Source: SBAX01 sp043806315 (GTDB lineage: Bacteria; Planctomycetota; Phycisphaerae; UBA1845). Taken from it: 64,000 nt of DNA. Below are positions 34,783-43,831 of the stretch, one piece after another (within the stretch, counting starts at the first letter, position 1; every line of letters starts with the position of its first letter). A model generated the notes under the pieces. The model ran no database searches and had not been told where the DNA came from. It worked only from the letters and a program-made list of their open reading frames with translations. The position numbers and the translations under genes were made by a program. The stretch covers positions 12,618 through 76,617 of the forward strand of contig JAZDHF010000280.1 of the NCBI GenBank assembly GCA_043806315.1, in the 5' to 3' direction.

Positions 34783-35475
34783 ATGGACCAGGCCGCAACA
34801 AAGCTTCGCAACCGGACGGTCGCCGAGCTGTTCGAGCGCGCCGCGGAGAGCTACGACCGGTGGAGCAACCCGTACACGATGCGCCGCCGCGCGGCCTCGC
34901 TCGCTGCCCACGTCGTCGGACGAAGCGTCGAGATCGGCGGCGGCACGGGCGCCGTAACCGGGGAACTTCACGACCGCTCGCAAGCCATCCACTCGGACAT
35001 TTCGCCTCAAATGTGCCGCGTTGCCATGACGAAGCTGGACTGCCCAAGTGTATGCTTCGACGCGGAGTCGATCCCGCTCGCCGGCGAGACGATCGACACG
35101 GCCGTCAGCGCGGAGATGATCTACTATCTGGAACGCCCCCAGTGCTTTCTCGCGGAAGCCCACCGCGTGCTGCGACCGGGCGGGCGACTGGTTCTATCGA
35201 CCACCAACCGGGCACTGACGTTCCTCGATCGAGGCCGCACCTTCCTCAGAAGGCTTGGCTTCTCGCGGATGTTCTTCGACGACGGGTCGCCTCCATTCAT
35301 GGCACTCGATCGCTTGACCGCGATGCTGGAGCAAACAGGCTTCACGATCGAGGAAGTGCGTTACATCGTCGTTCTTCCCTTCGCATGTCTCGATCGGCTG
35401 AACCGCCTGCTGGAGCGGACGTTCCTCCGCCGCTTCGGCCTGTTCATCGTGATCGTCGCAAAGAAGAACGCGTAA
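34783..35475 (+). CDS. Class I SAM-dependent methyltransferase
   Basis: A 230-residue protein of the UbiE/BioC-like type 11 methyltransferase fold: motif I VEIGGGTGAVTGEL, a following acidic strand (IHSDISPQMCRVA), motif around AVSAEMIYYLERPQCFLAEAHRVLRPGGRLVLST, and a C-terminal amphipathic helix-rich segment. The Gly-rich loop is GGGTG. The substrate is unknown. It is the last gene in the plus-strand surface-glycan group, so a glycan or lipid substrate is plausible. Confidence 0.85.
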   Translation: MDQAATKLRNRTVAELFERAAESYDRWSNPYTMRRRAASLAAHVVGRSVEIGGGTGAVTGELHDRSQAIHSDISPQMCRVAMTKLDCPSVCFDAESIPLAGETIDTAVSAEMIYYLERPQCFLAEAHRVLRPGGRLVLSTTNRALTFLDRGRTFLRRLGFSRMFFDDGSPPFMALDRLTAMLEQTGFTIEEVRYIVVLPFACLDRLNRLLERTFLRRFGLFIVIVAKKNA

Positions 35476-35582
35476 CGCCGCTCTTGGAAGCGCTACGCGA
35501 TGCACGTCCGTTCTATGACGGTCCCGACTCTTCGAGAGTTAGAGCCTCCAACAGAACCGGGAGCGCGAGCGACCGGTCTTGG

Positions 35583-35628
35583 GTTCTTCGGCCCTCGGGG
35601 CTTGGCCCCGCGCTTGCGCTTGGGGTTC
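35583..35628. repeat. GGGGCTTGGCCCCGCGCTTG-type element
   Basis: GCTTGGCCCCGCGCTTGCGC followed by TTGGGGTTCTG, preceded by a TTCGGCCCTCGG half. Related sequences occur at 25095-25145, 25665-25695, 25795-25830 and 59537-59602. The copy lies between a methyltransferase gene and the 3' end of mutM. Confidence 0.6.
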
Positions 35629-35648
35629 TGTCAGACGCTCTTCGTCGG

Positions 35649-36503
35649 TCAAATGAGCGCGTTGAGGTTCCCGTTTTTCCGCGTTTTCTTCGCCTGGCAG
35701 TTGGGGCAAAAGAACGTCGATCGACCGGCAGCGAGGATGCGGCGGATGGGCGTTCGGCAAGTCCGACATGGTTTGCCCTCGCGTTGGTAGACGCGATGGA
35801 GCTTTTGGAACGAGCCTTCCCGACCGTCGGCGTCGCGATAGTCCATGATGGTGGAACCGTTGAGGCGGATGGCGCGGCGGAGGGTGGTCTTGATCGCACG
35901 CAGCAATCGGTCGGCCCGCTCTACGCTGAGAGTGTCAGCCCGTGTCAGCGGATGGATACCGGCCGCGTGGAGCGATTCGTCGCAGTAGATGTTGCCCAGT
36001 CCGGCGATGACGGCTTGGTCCATCAATAGGGCCTTGAGCTGCCGGCGGCGCTTCATCGCCGCCCGAAACGCGGCCGCCGTCGTTTCCAATGGTTCGAGTC
36101 CCAACTCGCGGAGCACCTCGCCGCCATGCCGGCCGCTCTCCGTCAGACACCAGATGCCGCCGAACCGCCTCGGATCGCAAAAACGCAGTTCCTGCGACGC
36201 ATCCCGAATCGCAATCCGCAGGTGGGTGTGCTTCTCGACCGGCTGCTCGGTTGGACACACGATCAGCCGTCCGGTCATGCCCAGCCGAAAGACCAATTCG
36301 ACCCCGACGTCCAGGCCGAGAATCACCCGTTTCGCGCGACGGTAGACCCGCTCCACGCAACGCCCGGGCAGCAGCTTGCCCAGCGGTCTCGGATCGCCGT
36401 GGACGATGTCCGTCCGTGTCAGCCGCACCCGTCCGAGCGTCCGCCCGGCGAGTTGCCGCTGCAACTGTCGCGCGATGGTTTCGGCCTCAGGCAGTTCCGG
36501 CAT
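35649..36503 (-). CDS. mutM: Formamidopyrimidine-DNA glycosylase MutM
   Basis: The N-terminus MPELPEAETIARQL is diagnostic: Pro2 is the nucleophile and Glu3 the acid. The helix-two-turn-helix segment (GLGNIYCDESLHAAGIHPL) and the C-terminal zinc finger CRTC...CPNC are intact. At 284 residues it has family length. It excises 8-oxoguanine and related lesions and nicks the strand (AP lyase). The start ATG is fixed by Pro2. The neighbours are unrelated in function. Confidence 0.95.
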   Translation of the reverse strand: MPELPEAETIARQLQRQLAGRTLGRVRLTRTDIVHGDPRPLGKLLPGRCVERVYRRAKRVILGLDVGVELVFRLGMTGRLIVCPTEQPVEKHTHLRIAIRDASQELRFCDPRRFGGIWCLTESGRHGGEVLRELGLEPLETTAAAFRAAMKRRRQLKALLMDQAVIAGLGNIYCDESLHAAGIHPLTRADTLSVERADRLLRAIKTTLRRAIRLNGSTIMDYRDADGREGSFQKLHRVYQREGKPCRTCRTPIRRILAAGRSTFFCPNCQAKKTRKNGNLNALI

Positions 36504-36601
36504 TGCTGGGACTCTTCCCGCCGCCCAACTTGTTAAGCTGGGCGATCCACTAGCCGCCTTTCCCTCGAACCCGGCTTAGGGTACGCTGGGGCGAGTTTGG
36601 T

Positions 36602-36661
36602 GCGTGCCGGAGATGTTACTCTCGGACGCCGGGGGTCGACCAGTGACGCTCCCCGGCACGC
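36602..36661. other. Long hairpin ahead of the POT gene
   Basis: GCGTGCCGG (36602-36610) and CCGGCACGC (36653-36661) can form a 9-bp stem closing a 42-nt loop, 40 nt before the POT start at 36704. It could act as a leader structure or as a terminator. No named riboswitch motif is visible. Confidence 0.35.
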
Positions 36662-36703
36662 CCCTCAACGGATGGTCATGATCCAAAGCAGGAGTTCGCA
36701 TGC

Positions 36704-38638
36704 ATGTTGACCGAACGCAAAGCTGAGTCGTCCGGGCACCCCAGAGGGCTGGCGGCCCTGTTCTTTACCGAAATGTGGGAGCGCCTCGCGTTTTACCTCA
36801 TGCTGGGCATTCTTCTGCTATACGCGATCGACACCGAGCGCGGCGGACTGGGAATGTCGGTGGCCCACGGGACCGAAATCTACGGCACCTACATGGCCTT
36901 TGTGTATTTCACGCCGTTCCTAGGCGGGATGATCGCCGACCGCTATCTGGGGTACCGGCGGGCGGTGTTGATCGGCGGGCTGCTCATGGCCAGCGGGTTT
37001 TTTTCCCTGGGCGTGCGGAGTCACACGACGTTTTTCGCGGGCCTGGTTCTGATTTGCCTGGGCAACGGGCTATTCAAACCGAACATCACGGCGATGGTTG
37101 GGAACCTTTACAAGCCGGGTGATCCGAAGCGCGACACGGGGTTCAACATATTTTACATGGGCATCAACATTGGGGCTGCTCTGTCCGCACTCCTTTCCGC
37201 GCCGCTCAGGAATGAATGGAGCTACAACACGGCGTTTTGCGGCGCGGCCGTAGGGCTCCTGATCGGTGTGACCATCCTGAGCATCAATTGGAGAAAACTC
37301 GCGTCGGCGGACCGGCGACCGCAGATTGATCCGCGCGATGTCGGCCTTGGGAAAGTTGCTCTAACGATCTTGCTTCCTGCGGCGGTCTTCGGCGTTATTG
37401 GATATTATGTCGGCAAGAATGTAGAGAACATTCGCACCTCCATTGGACCGATCACCTTCGCATTCCTAATGGGCATGGTTCCGATTCTGTTTTATTTCCT
37501 GACTCTGGTATTCCGCGCGTCTCCGGACGAAAAGCCGGGTTTGGCAGCTTTGATTCCCGTATACATTGCGGGCGGGGCGTTTTTCATGATCCTGCACCTC
37601 AGCGGCGGGGTGATGACGCTGTTCACCGAAGATCGGGCCAACCGCCAGAGCGAATGGGTCCCCGACGCGGTGGAGAAATACTACTGCCAAAAGGCGATGC
37701 CTTCGTACTTCGACAACGCCGACCCGACCTTGCCGCGACCGCCCGAAGAATCGCTCGTCGTCGTAGGCCCCCAGGTGGAGGCGATGTTCGGCGCGCGGCG
37801 CTTGAGCGAACCCGCGTTGATCGAGTTGCAACAAAAAAATCCGGATATAAAGGCGGTTGCGCCCGGCGAACCGGCTTTGAAGGATTGGAAGTTTCTCGCC
37901 ACCGAGATTCATCCGGCGGACCAGGTCAAGGTGGAGACGGCGCGCGATGAGCACGGAGTCGAGACCGTATCGGTGAAGGTTCCGGAAACCGCTAAGCCCC
38001 TGCGCGAAGTCCTCGTGGTTCGCGAAGAAGCCGGGCAGAAATACCCCGTGATTCTTGTTTCTGACAAAACGTACAAGCAAGTCTACCGGAAGGCTTCGGA
38101 TGCTCGGCTTCCCAAGGGGAGTTTTTTAAGTCTGTTCAATGCCGAGCTCATCACCAGCTTTCTGAACCCGCTCTTCGTGGTCCTTTTGACTCCGTTGGTG
38201 GTGGCCTTTTTCACGTGGCGGATCAGCATCGGCAAGCCCGTCAGCACGGCGCGGAAGATTCTCTACGGCATGCTCATCACTTTCGTTTCGCTGCTCTTTA
38301 TGGCGGGGGCGGCGCGCTCCGGCGGCAACGGGGAGAGCAAGGTGACGCTCTGGTGGCTTGTAGTGTTCTATGTTGTGGTGACCATCGGTGAATTGTGCCT
38401 TTCCCCAATGGGACTCTCGCTGGTGACCAAGCTGGCGCCCAAGCGTTTGGTGGGGCTGATGCTGGGCGGGTGGTTCGTCTCGACGGCGGTGGGCAACAAG
38501 CTGTCGGGTTTCATCAGCGGGCTGGAGCCGACGGCCATGATGTTCGTCGTATTGAGCCTAGCCATGCTGGCCGTTGCGATGTTGATCCTGATCCTGCTGC
38601 CGATGCTGGACCGAGCCATCAAGCGTTACGGCGCATGA
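36704..38638 (+). CDS. POT-family proton-coupled peptide transporter
   Basis: A 644-residue MFS transporter of the proton-dependent oligopeptide (POT/PTR) family. The first helix has the E-x-x-E-R motif (FFTEMWERLAFYLM) needed for proton coupling, and FYMGINIGAAL matches the PTR2 signature. Between the two helical halves is a soluble insert of about 170 residues (around 290-460), longer than in E. coli DtpA-type proteins. GGAG lies 9 nt before the start. It imports di- and tripeptides. It converges with an OPT-family transporter gene, so the locus looks dedicated to peptide uptake. Confidence 0.9.
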   Translation: MLTERKAESSGHPRGLAALFFTEMWERLAFYLMLGILLLYAIDTERGGLGMSVAHGTEIYGTYMAFVYFTPFLGGMIADRYLGYRRAVLIGGLLMASGFFSLGVRSHTTFFAGLVLICLGNGLFKPNITAMVGNLYKPGDPKRDTGFNIFYMGINIGAALSALLSAPLRNEWSYNTAFCGAAVGLLIGVTILSINWRKLASADRRPQIDPRDVGLGKVALTILLPAAVFGVIGYYVGKNVENIRTSIGPITFAFLMGMVPILFYFLTLVFRASPDEKPGLAALIPVYIAGGAFFMILHLSGGVMTLFTEDRANRQSEWVPDAVEKYYCQKAMPSYFDNADPTLPRPPEESLVVVGPQVEAMFGARRLSEPALIELQQKNPDIKAVAPGEPALKDWKFLATEIHPADQVKVETARDEHGVETVSVKVPETAKPLREVLVVREEAGQKYPVILVSDKTYKQVYRKASDARLPKGSFLSLFNAELITSFLNPLFVVLLTPLVVAFFTWRISIGKPVSTARKILYGMLITFVSLLFMAGAARSGGNGESKVTLWWLVVFYVVVTIGELCLSPMGLSLVTKLAPKRLVGLMLGGWFVSTAVGNKLSGFISGLEPTAMMFVVLSLAMLAVAMLILILLPMLDRAIKRYGA

Positions 38639-38648
38639 GGTCCGTGAG

Positions 38649-38731
38649 AATGCCGGATGGCGAATTAGGAATGGCGACTGAACGCCTGCGCCCGAATATG
38701 GAGCGCACGAGTCGCCATTCGTCATCCGCTG
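38649..38731. repeat. Inverted reiterated element, GGAATGGCGACT variant
   Basis: GGATGGCGAATTAGGAATGG runs into CGACT at 38655-38680, and AGTCGCCATTCGTCATCC at 38709-38727 is its inverted partner. It separates the POT gene from a second POT-like C-terminal fragment. Confidence 0.65.
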
Positions 38732-38740
38732 TTGGTTAGG

Positions 38741-38848
38741 GTGCCGGCCGCCGTCTTCAAGCTGATCGCAATGATCGCCGTCGCGGCCGGAGTCCTGCTC
38801 GGTCTGCTTTCGCCGTTCCTTAAACGTATGATGCACGGGGTGAAGTAG
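38741..38848 (+). pseudogene. Fragment of a POT-family transporter C-terminus
   Basis: The 35-residue frame reads VPAAVFKLIAMIAVAAGVLL then GLLSPFLKRMMHGVK and stop. It aligns with the last helix and basic tail of the POT gene just upstream (MFVVLSLAMLAVAMLILILLPMLDRAIKR). The remainder of a second POT gene is absent, so this looks like the tail of a duplicated, mostly deleted transporter. An inverted repeat sits exactly at its 5' edge. A functional single-span microprotein starting at GTG 38741 is a less likely alternative. Confidence 0.5.
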
Positions 38849-38950
38849 GAAATCCGCAGAGCAGCCGTGGATCCTGCGCCTACTCTTGGTTCATCCGGGA
38901 TTTCCGGGATGCGTGGGGGCTTTTCAGCCTGAAAGGCCGGTCGATCATAG

Positions 38951-38969
38951 CCGTGGGCAACGCCCACGG
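38951..38969. repeat. CCGTGGGCAACGCCCACGG palindrome
   Basis: CCGTGGGCAACGCCCACGG is a 19-bp imperfect palindrome preceded by TAG, of the same general kind as the palindromes at 25597, 25724, 48854 and 48968. It lies in the gap between the convergent POT and OPT genes and could serve as a bidirectional terminator. Confidence 0.55.
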
Positions 38970-39053
38970 TTGTAGGCGACTCAAGAGGGTCGCGACAGGT
39001 CAAGTTCTCGCTCGCGGTATCGTTGCGCAGGTGAAAGGACCTGCGATCTCCAG

Positions 39054-41216
39054 CTACTCTCTGCTCGGCTTCGCCCGGCGGCAGTCCCAATAGGCGAACA
39101 ACGCCAGACCGAAAAGGAAGACCAGTCCCAGCCAGTTGTTCGTCCGCGCAACCTGCTCCGCGTCGCTTCCCCGCGCGATCCACCGGGCGGCGAGGTCCAA
39201 TCGCGGCATGATCTGGTTATCTTTAAACCAGGGCTTGTCCACGAATGCTATGAACAGCTTGATGAGCACGTCCATGATGGCCGCCCCGGCGATCAAGCCC
39301 GAGGCCACCAGGACGCCCTTGTCAACGCGGGCCTTAGTCAACTTCTCATCCTTGCTTCCCCGCCCGACCAGCCAGGCGACGAATCCTCCCAGGAGGATCG
39401 AGCTGTTGATTTCCATCGGCAGGTACATTCCGAGGGCGAACGCCAACGGACTGACGCCGAGCATCAACAGAATCACGGACACCGCCGCCCCCGTGCCGTA
39501 AAGCAACCAGGGCACTTGACCGGCTGTCCCCAGAAACCCCTGAATGGCGCTGGCCATCATGTTCGCTTGCGGGGCTGACAGAGGCTCATTGTGCTCCGGC
39601 GACTTGATGAATCCCTGGCTGCTGGCCAACAGCATAATCGTGGCCGTGACCGCCGCGGAGGCGAGCACGGACGCAACAATGGCACTCCACTGAATCCTCC
39701 GCGGAGTGGCTCCAAGCCAGTATCCCAACTTAAACTCGGTCACGAGCGTACCCGCCATCGAGAGGGCCGTGCATACCACGCCGCCCACCAGCAGCGTCGC
39801 CAGCATCCCGCGATCGCCCTTCTCCAACCCTGCGGACAGCAGCGCAACCGCCGTAATGATGATCGTGGTGACGGTCATTCCCGAGATGGGCGTCGTGGAG
39901 ATGACCGCTATGGCCCAGGCGGACACGGTTGTGAACAAAAAAGTCACTCCGAGCGCCAGCAGCACCGCGATAATCGTCAGTCGCGTCGGATTGGGCATGT
40001 CGGCCAGGACCATGAAGCGGAAGTAGATCGCCATGGCCGCAGTTACGAGGATGCCCAGGAGCATCATCGTCGAATAGCTCATGTCCGAGTCCGTGCGGTC
40101 ATGCGTCAGGTCGGCGCCTCGCGACTTGGAGAGCCCTCCCAGCGCCTGACTTAACGCGGTGGCAATCACTTTGCTCATCTTCAGGATCGAGATGATGCCC
40201 GCCGCGAAAATACCGCCGATTCCTATGTTGCGGGGGATGTAGAAGAAAATCGAGCCCGCCTCCGCGTTCGTGAACTTGGGGTGGGGGTTCAGCATGTGCA
40301 GGGTGTTTAGGTCAAACTGTCCGAGGAGCGGAACGATCACGAACCACGACAGGAAGGAGCCGGCGCAGATGATGGCCGCATAGCGAATTCCGATGATGAA
40401 TCCCAGCCCCAGGTAGTAGGCCCCGGTGCCCATGAAGAACACTGCCTTGACTTTGTGGGTGAGCTGCGAGAAGAAATCGGACTTAAACGCCAGCGTCTCG
40501 ATGCTCCTGCTGACGCCTTCCTTGGTTGTCTCCAAAGCCGCCATCCCCGTCGTGAATATCTCCGTAAAGAGCTTCAGCGCTACCGAGACGAAGTTGTAGG
40601 CCATGGCCAGCAGGAACGAGTAGATCAGGACCCAAGCCTGCCCGCCGCCGCTGGAAGCTCCGGTGGCGAGAATCTCGTTAGTGGCCGTGCCCTCCGGAAA
40701 CGGGAATTTACCGTGCATTTCCTTTACGAAGTAGCGGCGAAAGGGGATGAGCATCAACACGCCAAGGAGGGCGCCAAGCAACGGCACAAAGAAAATCTGG
40801 AGAAAGAGAGCCGGGCCCGAGATGTTGAGCTTGGTGTGCAGCTCAAGCACGTAGATTGCCGGCATGGTGAAGCACGTGCCGCCGGCGACGATGCCGGAGG
40901 TCGTGCTGATCGCCAGGATGTTGATGTTCTCAATGAGGGTGCTGCGCCGCAATCCGAATCGCAACAGGAGTCCGGAGAGTCCGACGGCCAGGATGGAAAT
41001 GGGAATAGCCGTCTCAATCCCCTGGCCCGCTTTCAGGGCCAGGTACGTCGCCACCACCGAGAAGATCAGGTTCATGACGACCCCGAAGACGATCGACCTG
41101 AAGGTGATCTCCGGCGCCGTCGCCCCGGGTGGCACCATAGGAACGTAGACCTCACCGGGTTTGAGTTCGCGGTACGCGTTCTCGGGCAGTTTCGTTGCGA
41201 TTTGTGGTTCAGCCAT
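39054..41216 (-). CDS. OPT-family oligopeptide transporter
   Basis: A 720-residue polytopic membrane protein with about 15 spans and the OPT family features: an N-terminal ELKPGEVYVPMVP, the first span with GVVMNLIFSVVATYLALKAGQ, and NEIL following the EMHGKFPFPEGTATNEIL loop (the conserved PFPE-A-x-NEI type motif). OPT proteins take up oligopeptides or metal-chelate complexes by proton coupling. It is convergent with the POT transporter and shares no promoter with it. It has full length and no oddities. Confidence 0.93.
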   Translation of the reverse strand: MAEPQIATKLPENAYRELKPGEVYVPMVPPGATAPEITFRSIVFGVVMNLIFSVVATYLALKAGQGIETAIPISILAVGLSGLLLRFGLRRSTLIENINILAISTTSGIVAGGTCFTMPAIYVLELHTKLNISGPALFLQIFFVPLLGALLGVLMLIPFRRYFVKEMHGKFPFPEGTATNEILATGASSGGGQAWVLIYSFLLAMAYNFVSVALKLFTEIFTTGMAALETTKEGVSRSIETLAFKSDFFSQLTHKVKAVFFMGTGAYYLGLGFIIGIRYAAIICAGSFLSWFVIVPLLGQFDLNTLHMLNPHPKFTNAEAGSIFFYIPRNIGIGGIFAAGIISILKMSKVIATALSQALGGLSKSRGADLTHDRTDSDMSYSTMMLLGILVTAAMAIYFRFMVLADMPNPTRLTIIAVLLALGVTFLFTTVSAWAIAVISTTPISGMTVTTIIITAVALLSAGLEKGDRGMLATLLVGGVVCTALSMAGTLVTEFKLGYWLGATPRRIQWSAIVASVLASAAVTATIMLLASSQGFIKSPEHNEPLSAPQANMMASAIQGFLGTAGQVPWLLYGTGAAVSVILLMLGVSPLAFALGMYLPMEINSSILLGGFVAWLVGRGSKDEKLTKARVDKGVLVASGLIAGAAIMDVLIKLFIAFVDKPWFKDNQIMPRLDLAARWIARGSDAEQVARTNNWLGLVFLFGLALFAYWDCRRAKPSRE

Positions 41217-41875
41217 GATTAACTCCTAGACTTCCTAACGGACGCAAGCGCCCGGGCACTTCGCCATGGCCCGGGCCGCGAGTTTGGCGAGCCAGCATAC
41301 CGTATTCGCGGCGAACCGAAAGGGTGTAACGCCGCGGCCCGATTCCGGGGCAGGGCAATCGCATCTTAATGTGAAACGGCGTTTATCATGCTGATAATGC
41401 GGAGGCAAGCTGGCGGGATTAAGGATCCCGAACTGATCGAACCCACGTGCCAGCCGCGCCACGCGGGCTCCGGCGATTTAGATGCGATTGTCCTGGATTC
41501 CGGGGCGCATGCCCGGGTGGGCAAGCCGGTTAACCAGCGAATCGCGACACTTGGCCCTGCAAGAGCCGACCCAATCAAGGAAGCTTCGCCGAATTCCGCT
41601 CTTGCCGCCGGTTGCGGGTGACCGCCACCGGCCCGAAACCGTATGGGATATGAGGACCGACGAACGCCGCTGTCCGGGCGCCCGCTCCGGCGGAGACGTA
41701 GCACGGTCGGATAGCTGACCGCCGGCCATGACCTTAACAGGCTGCAACACGCGCCTCGGCCCACAGCGAGCCCTTCTGTTCGCCGCACATCGGCAGTCAA
41801 GCAGCTCGGTCACGCGACGCAAATTCGCAACAAATACACTGGCGCTTCAACGCCGCACGGCGAAACGCGTGCCGC
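41217..41875. other. Long intergenic stretch with palindromic operator candidate
   Basis: About 660 nt between the OPT gene and a receiver-like gene. The palindrome TTATCATGCTGATAA (41383-41397) lies about 170 nt upstream of the OPT start and is AT-rich against a GC-rich background; it may be an operator. The rest has no plausible gene in any frame and no cobalamin, SAM or other riboswitch core that I recognise. Confidence 0.4.
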
Positions 41876-42289
41876 CTACCTCGGCGCCGACGAATCTTTG
41901 GTTTTGAGGAGGTTGGCCAGAGCGGTCAGGTCAAACGGCTTCTCCAAACGCGCGGTGGTCTGAGACGTCCCACTACCGGTTGTGGGGCGGGTCGAGGTGC
42001 GGACGACGCAAGGGGTCGGATTCCGAATCCGCAAGTGGCGTTCGATCTGGTCGGCCCCGCCGTCGGGGAGGTCGTCGGAGAGGACGGCGGCGTCGATGAG
42101 CTGCTCATCCAAGAGGCGATCCGCCGCGGAGACCGAATCGGCGGCGAAGACCTGGAACCAGCGGCCCAAGTAGGTGACAAGGGACCATCGCAAGAGCGCC
42201 TCCGGCTCAACGATGAGAACCGTCCGGACGGGCGGTGCGGTCGCGACGGAGGTCCTCCGACCGTGTCTCTTAGACTTTGCGGTCGACAT
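41876..42289 (-). CDS. Degenerate response-regulator receiver domain protein
   Basis: A 137-residue single receiver fold. VLIVEPEALLRWSL closely mirrors VLIVEDEKLIRWSL at the start of the neighbouring NtrC-type regulator, so the two are probably related by duplication. Key residues are altered: the first acidic pair is EP instead of ED, and the phospho-acceptor Asp is replaced by Ser71 (DAAVLSDDLPD against YDLILLDYKLPD). The conserved Lys117 in EKPFD is kept. It cannot be phosphorylated in the normal way and could titrate or modulate the divergent kinase/regulator pair. The start at 42289 has GGAGG 9 nt upstream; an earlier ATG lies inside that spacing. Confidence 0.7.
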   Translation of the reverse strand: MSTAKSKRHGRRTSVATAPPVRTVLIVEPEALLRWSLVTYLGRWFQVFAADSVSAADRLLDEQLIDAAVLSDDLPDGGADQIERHLRIRNPTPCVVRTSTRPTTGSGTSQTTARLEKPFDLTALANLLKTKDSSAPR

Positions 42290-42442
42290 GGCGTTCATCC
42301 TCCCGCGACTTCGTAGCAGATCGCGTGCCAGCCGAACCGGTAGATGTTGAAAACGACCGCCTCACCGGGATCGGCGAGCGAGCCTTGCGAGGGGGCTTTT
42401 CTGGGCACGGACACAGGGAGTTCTATCGGACATGGAGTAAGG

Positions 42443-42459
42443 TAGCACGAGGATTGCAC
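42443..42459 (+). promoter_or_regulatory. Candidate sigma54 promoter of the kinase/regulator operon
   Basis: TAGCACGAGGATTGCAC matches the consensus TGGCACGN4TTGCA with a single mismatch at the first G of the -24 element. It lies 160 nt before the sensor kinase gene. The second gene of that operon is a sigma54 activator, so autoregulation is plausible. The 330-nt gap contains nothing else recognisable. Confidence 0.4.
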
Positions 42460-42616
42460 TGCGGTTGCGGCGAAACGAGACGGGAGGCCCGCCGGGTGCG
42501 CGGCCCGTCCCAGAGTAGTGGGGACGGCATCGGTCTTTGCTTCGTTCGCCGGTGCGGGGGCGCGGTGGGTCGGGGGCTCAATGTCGTGGCACGTCAGGGG
42601 ACTTTATAATGCCGCA

Positions 42617-43831
42617 ATGCACGAGCCGGTCCTCGAGGATATGAAACGCAGTATCGGGTTCACCGCGGAGGATGCGGTGAACGTTCGTTCCCTCGCCCAT
42701 CCCGCAGCCCGGTTGGCGCCGGCGGTGGTCGAACGGTTTTACGAGGAATTGCTGCGGCAGCCCGGCGCGGCGGCGGTCTTCACGGGCGGCGCGGAACAGA
42801 TTGCTCGACTACGGGGGTCGCTGTCCGCATGGCTGCGCGAGGTGTTTGGGGGTGCTTACGACCAGAACTACTTCCAAAAACGGTTGCGGATCGGAAGAGC
42901 CCATGTGCGGGTGGGCCTGCCGCAACACTTCATGGTCGCCGGAATGGAGATCATCTGGACGGAGCTGGAACGCGGGTTGCGGACGGGTTCCGGGGACGGC
43001 GCGGGGGCGGTGCTTCGCTCGCTGCATAAGCTGCTGATGCTCGATTTGGCCATCATGTTGGAGAGCTACAAGGAGAGCCATTCGGAGCAGGTCCGCAGCG
43101 CGGAACGCCGGGCGGTCAAGGAGCAACTGACGCGGGCGGAACACTTGGCCGAGATCGGGCAGTTGGCGGCATCGCTGGCCCACGAGATCAAGAACCCCCT
43201 AGCGGGCATCAGCGGGGCGATTCAGATCATGCGCGACGGAATGCGGGCCGACGATCCCCACCGCCCGATCGTCAACGAGATTCTGGGACAGATCAGCCGA
43301 TTGGACGCGACGGTCAAGGACCTGCTGTTTTATGCCCGCCCCAACCCGCCGCGTGCGACGACCTTGGCCCTGGGCGACGTAGTCACTCGCGTGTTGACCT
43401 TGCTTCGAGAGGAACCGTCGCTACAGCGCGTGCGGATCATCCATGAGCCGGGGCCTTCGGACGCCGCCATCCACGCGGACGATACGCAGATCGAGCAGCT
43501 TCTCATCAACCTGATTCTCAACGCCGCCCATGCCTCGCCCGACGGCGGGGCGATCCACCTGCGGATCACCAAGCACGCCGGGCGTATTCGACTGGCCGTG
43601 CTGGACCGCGGTACGGGGATGACGCCGGAGGTGCGGGACCAGGCCTTCGAGCCGTTCTTCACCACCAAGGCGAAAGGCACGGGGCTGGGGCTTTCGATCT
43701 GCCGGCGGATTGTGGACGCCCACGGCGGCAACATCGAACTGGAGAGCGAACTGGGCCGGGGCACGACGGTGATCGTGGACCTACCCGCGGGCGGGGCCGG
43801 GGTTCTGCAAGCGACGGGAGCGGAACGATGA
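42617..43831 (+). CDS. Globin-coupled sensor histidine kinase
   Basis: 404 residues. The N-terminal 155 residues are a protoglobin/globin-coupled sensor domain, recognised by RIGRAHVRVGLPQHFMVAGM with proximal heme ligand His96. The kinase core has the H-box SLAHEIKNPLAGISG (phospho-acceptor His189), N-box LINLILNAAHA, G1 DRGTGM and G2 GTGLGLSI. No membrane span is seen, so it is a soluble oxygen or gas sensor. It ends in a 4-nt overlap with the NtrC-type regulator, its likely partner. The ATG at 42617 fits the domain; an earlier in-frame start at 42518 adds no domain. Confidence 0.88.
   Translation: MHEPVLEDMKRSIGFTAEDAVNVRSLAHPAARLAPAVVERFYEELLRQPGAAAVFTGGAEQIARLRGSLSAWLREVFGGAYDQNYFQKRLRIGRAHVRVGLPQHFMVAGMEIIWTELERGLRTGSGDGAGAVLRSLHKLLMLDLAIMLESYKESHSEQVRSAERRAVKEQLTRAEHLAEIGQLAASLAHEIKNPLAGISGAIQIMRDGMRADDPHRPIVNEILGQISRLDATVKDLLFYARPNPPRATTLALGDVVTRVLTLLREEPSLQRVRIIHEPGPSDAAIHADDTQIEQLLINLILNAAHASPDGGAIHLRITKHAGRIRLAVLDRGTGMTPEVRDQAFEPFFTTKAKGTGLGLSICRRIVDAHGGNIELESELGRGTTVIVDLPAGGAGVLQATGAER

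Noticed and set aside
41366..41822. Possible genes of 114-144 residues on the minus strand
   Set aside because: No ribosome site, no domain and overlapping frames of similar length in both strands; typical of non-coding GC-rich DNA.
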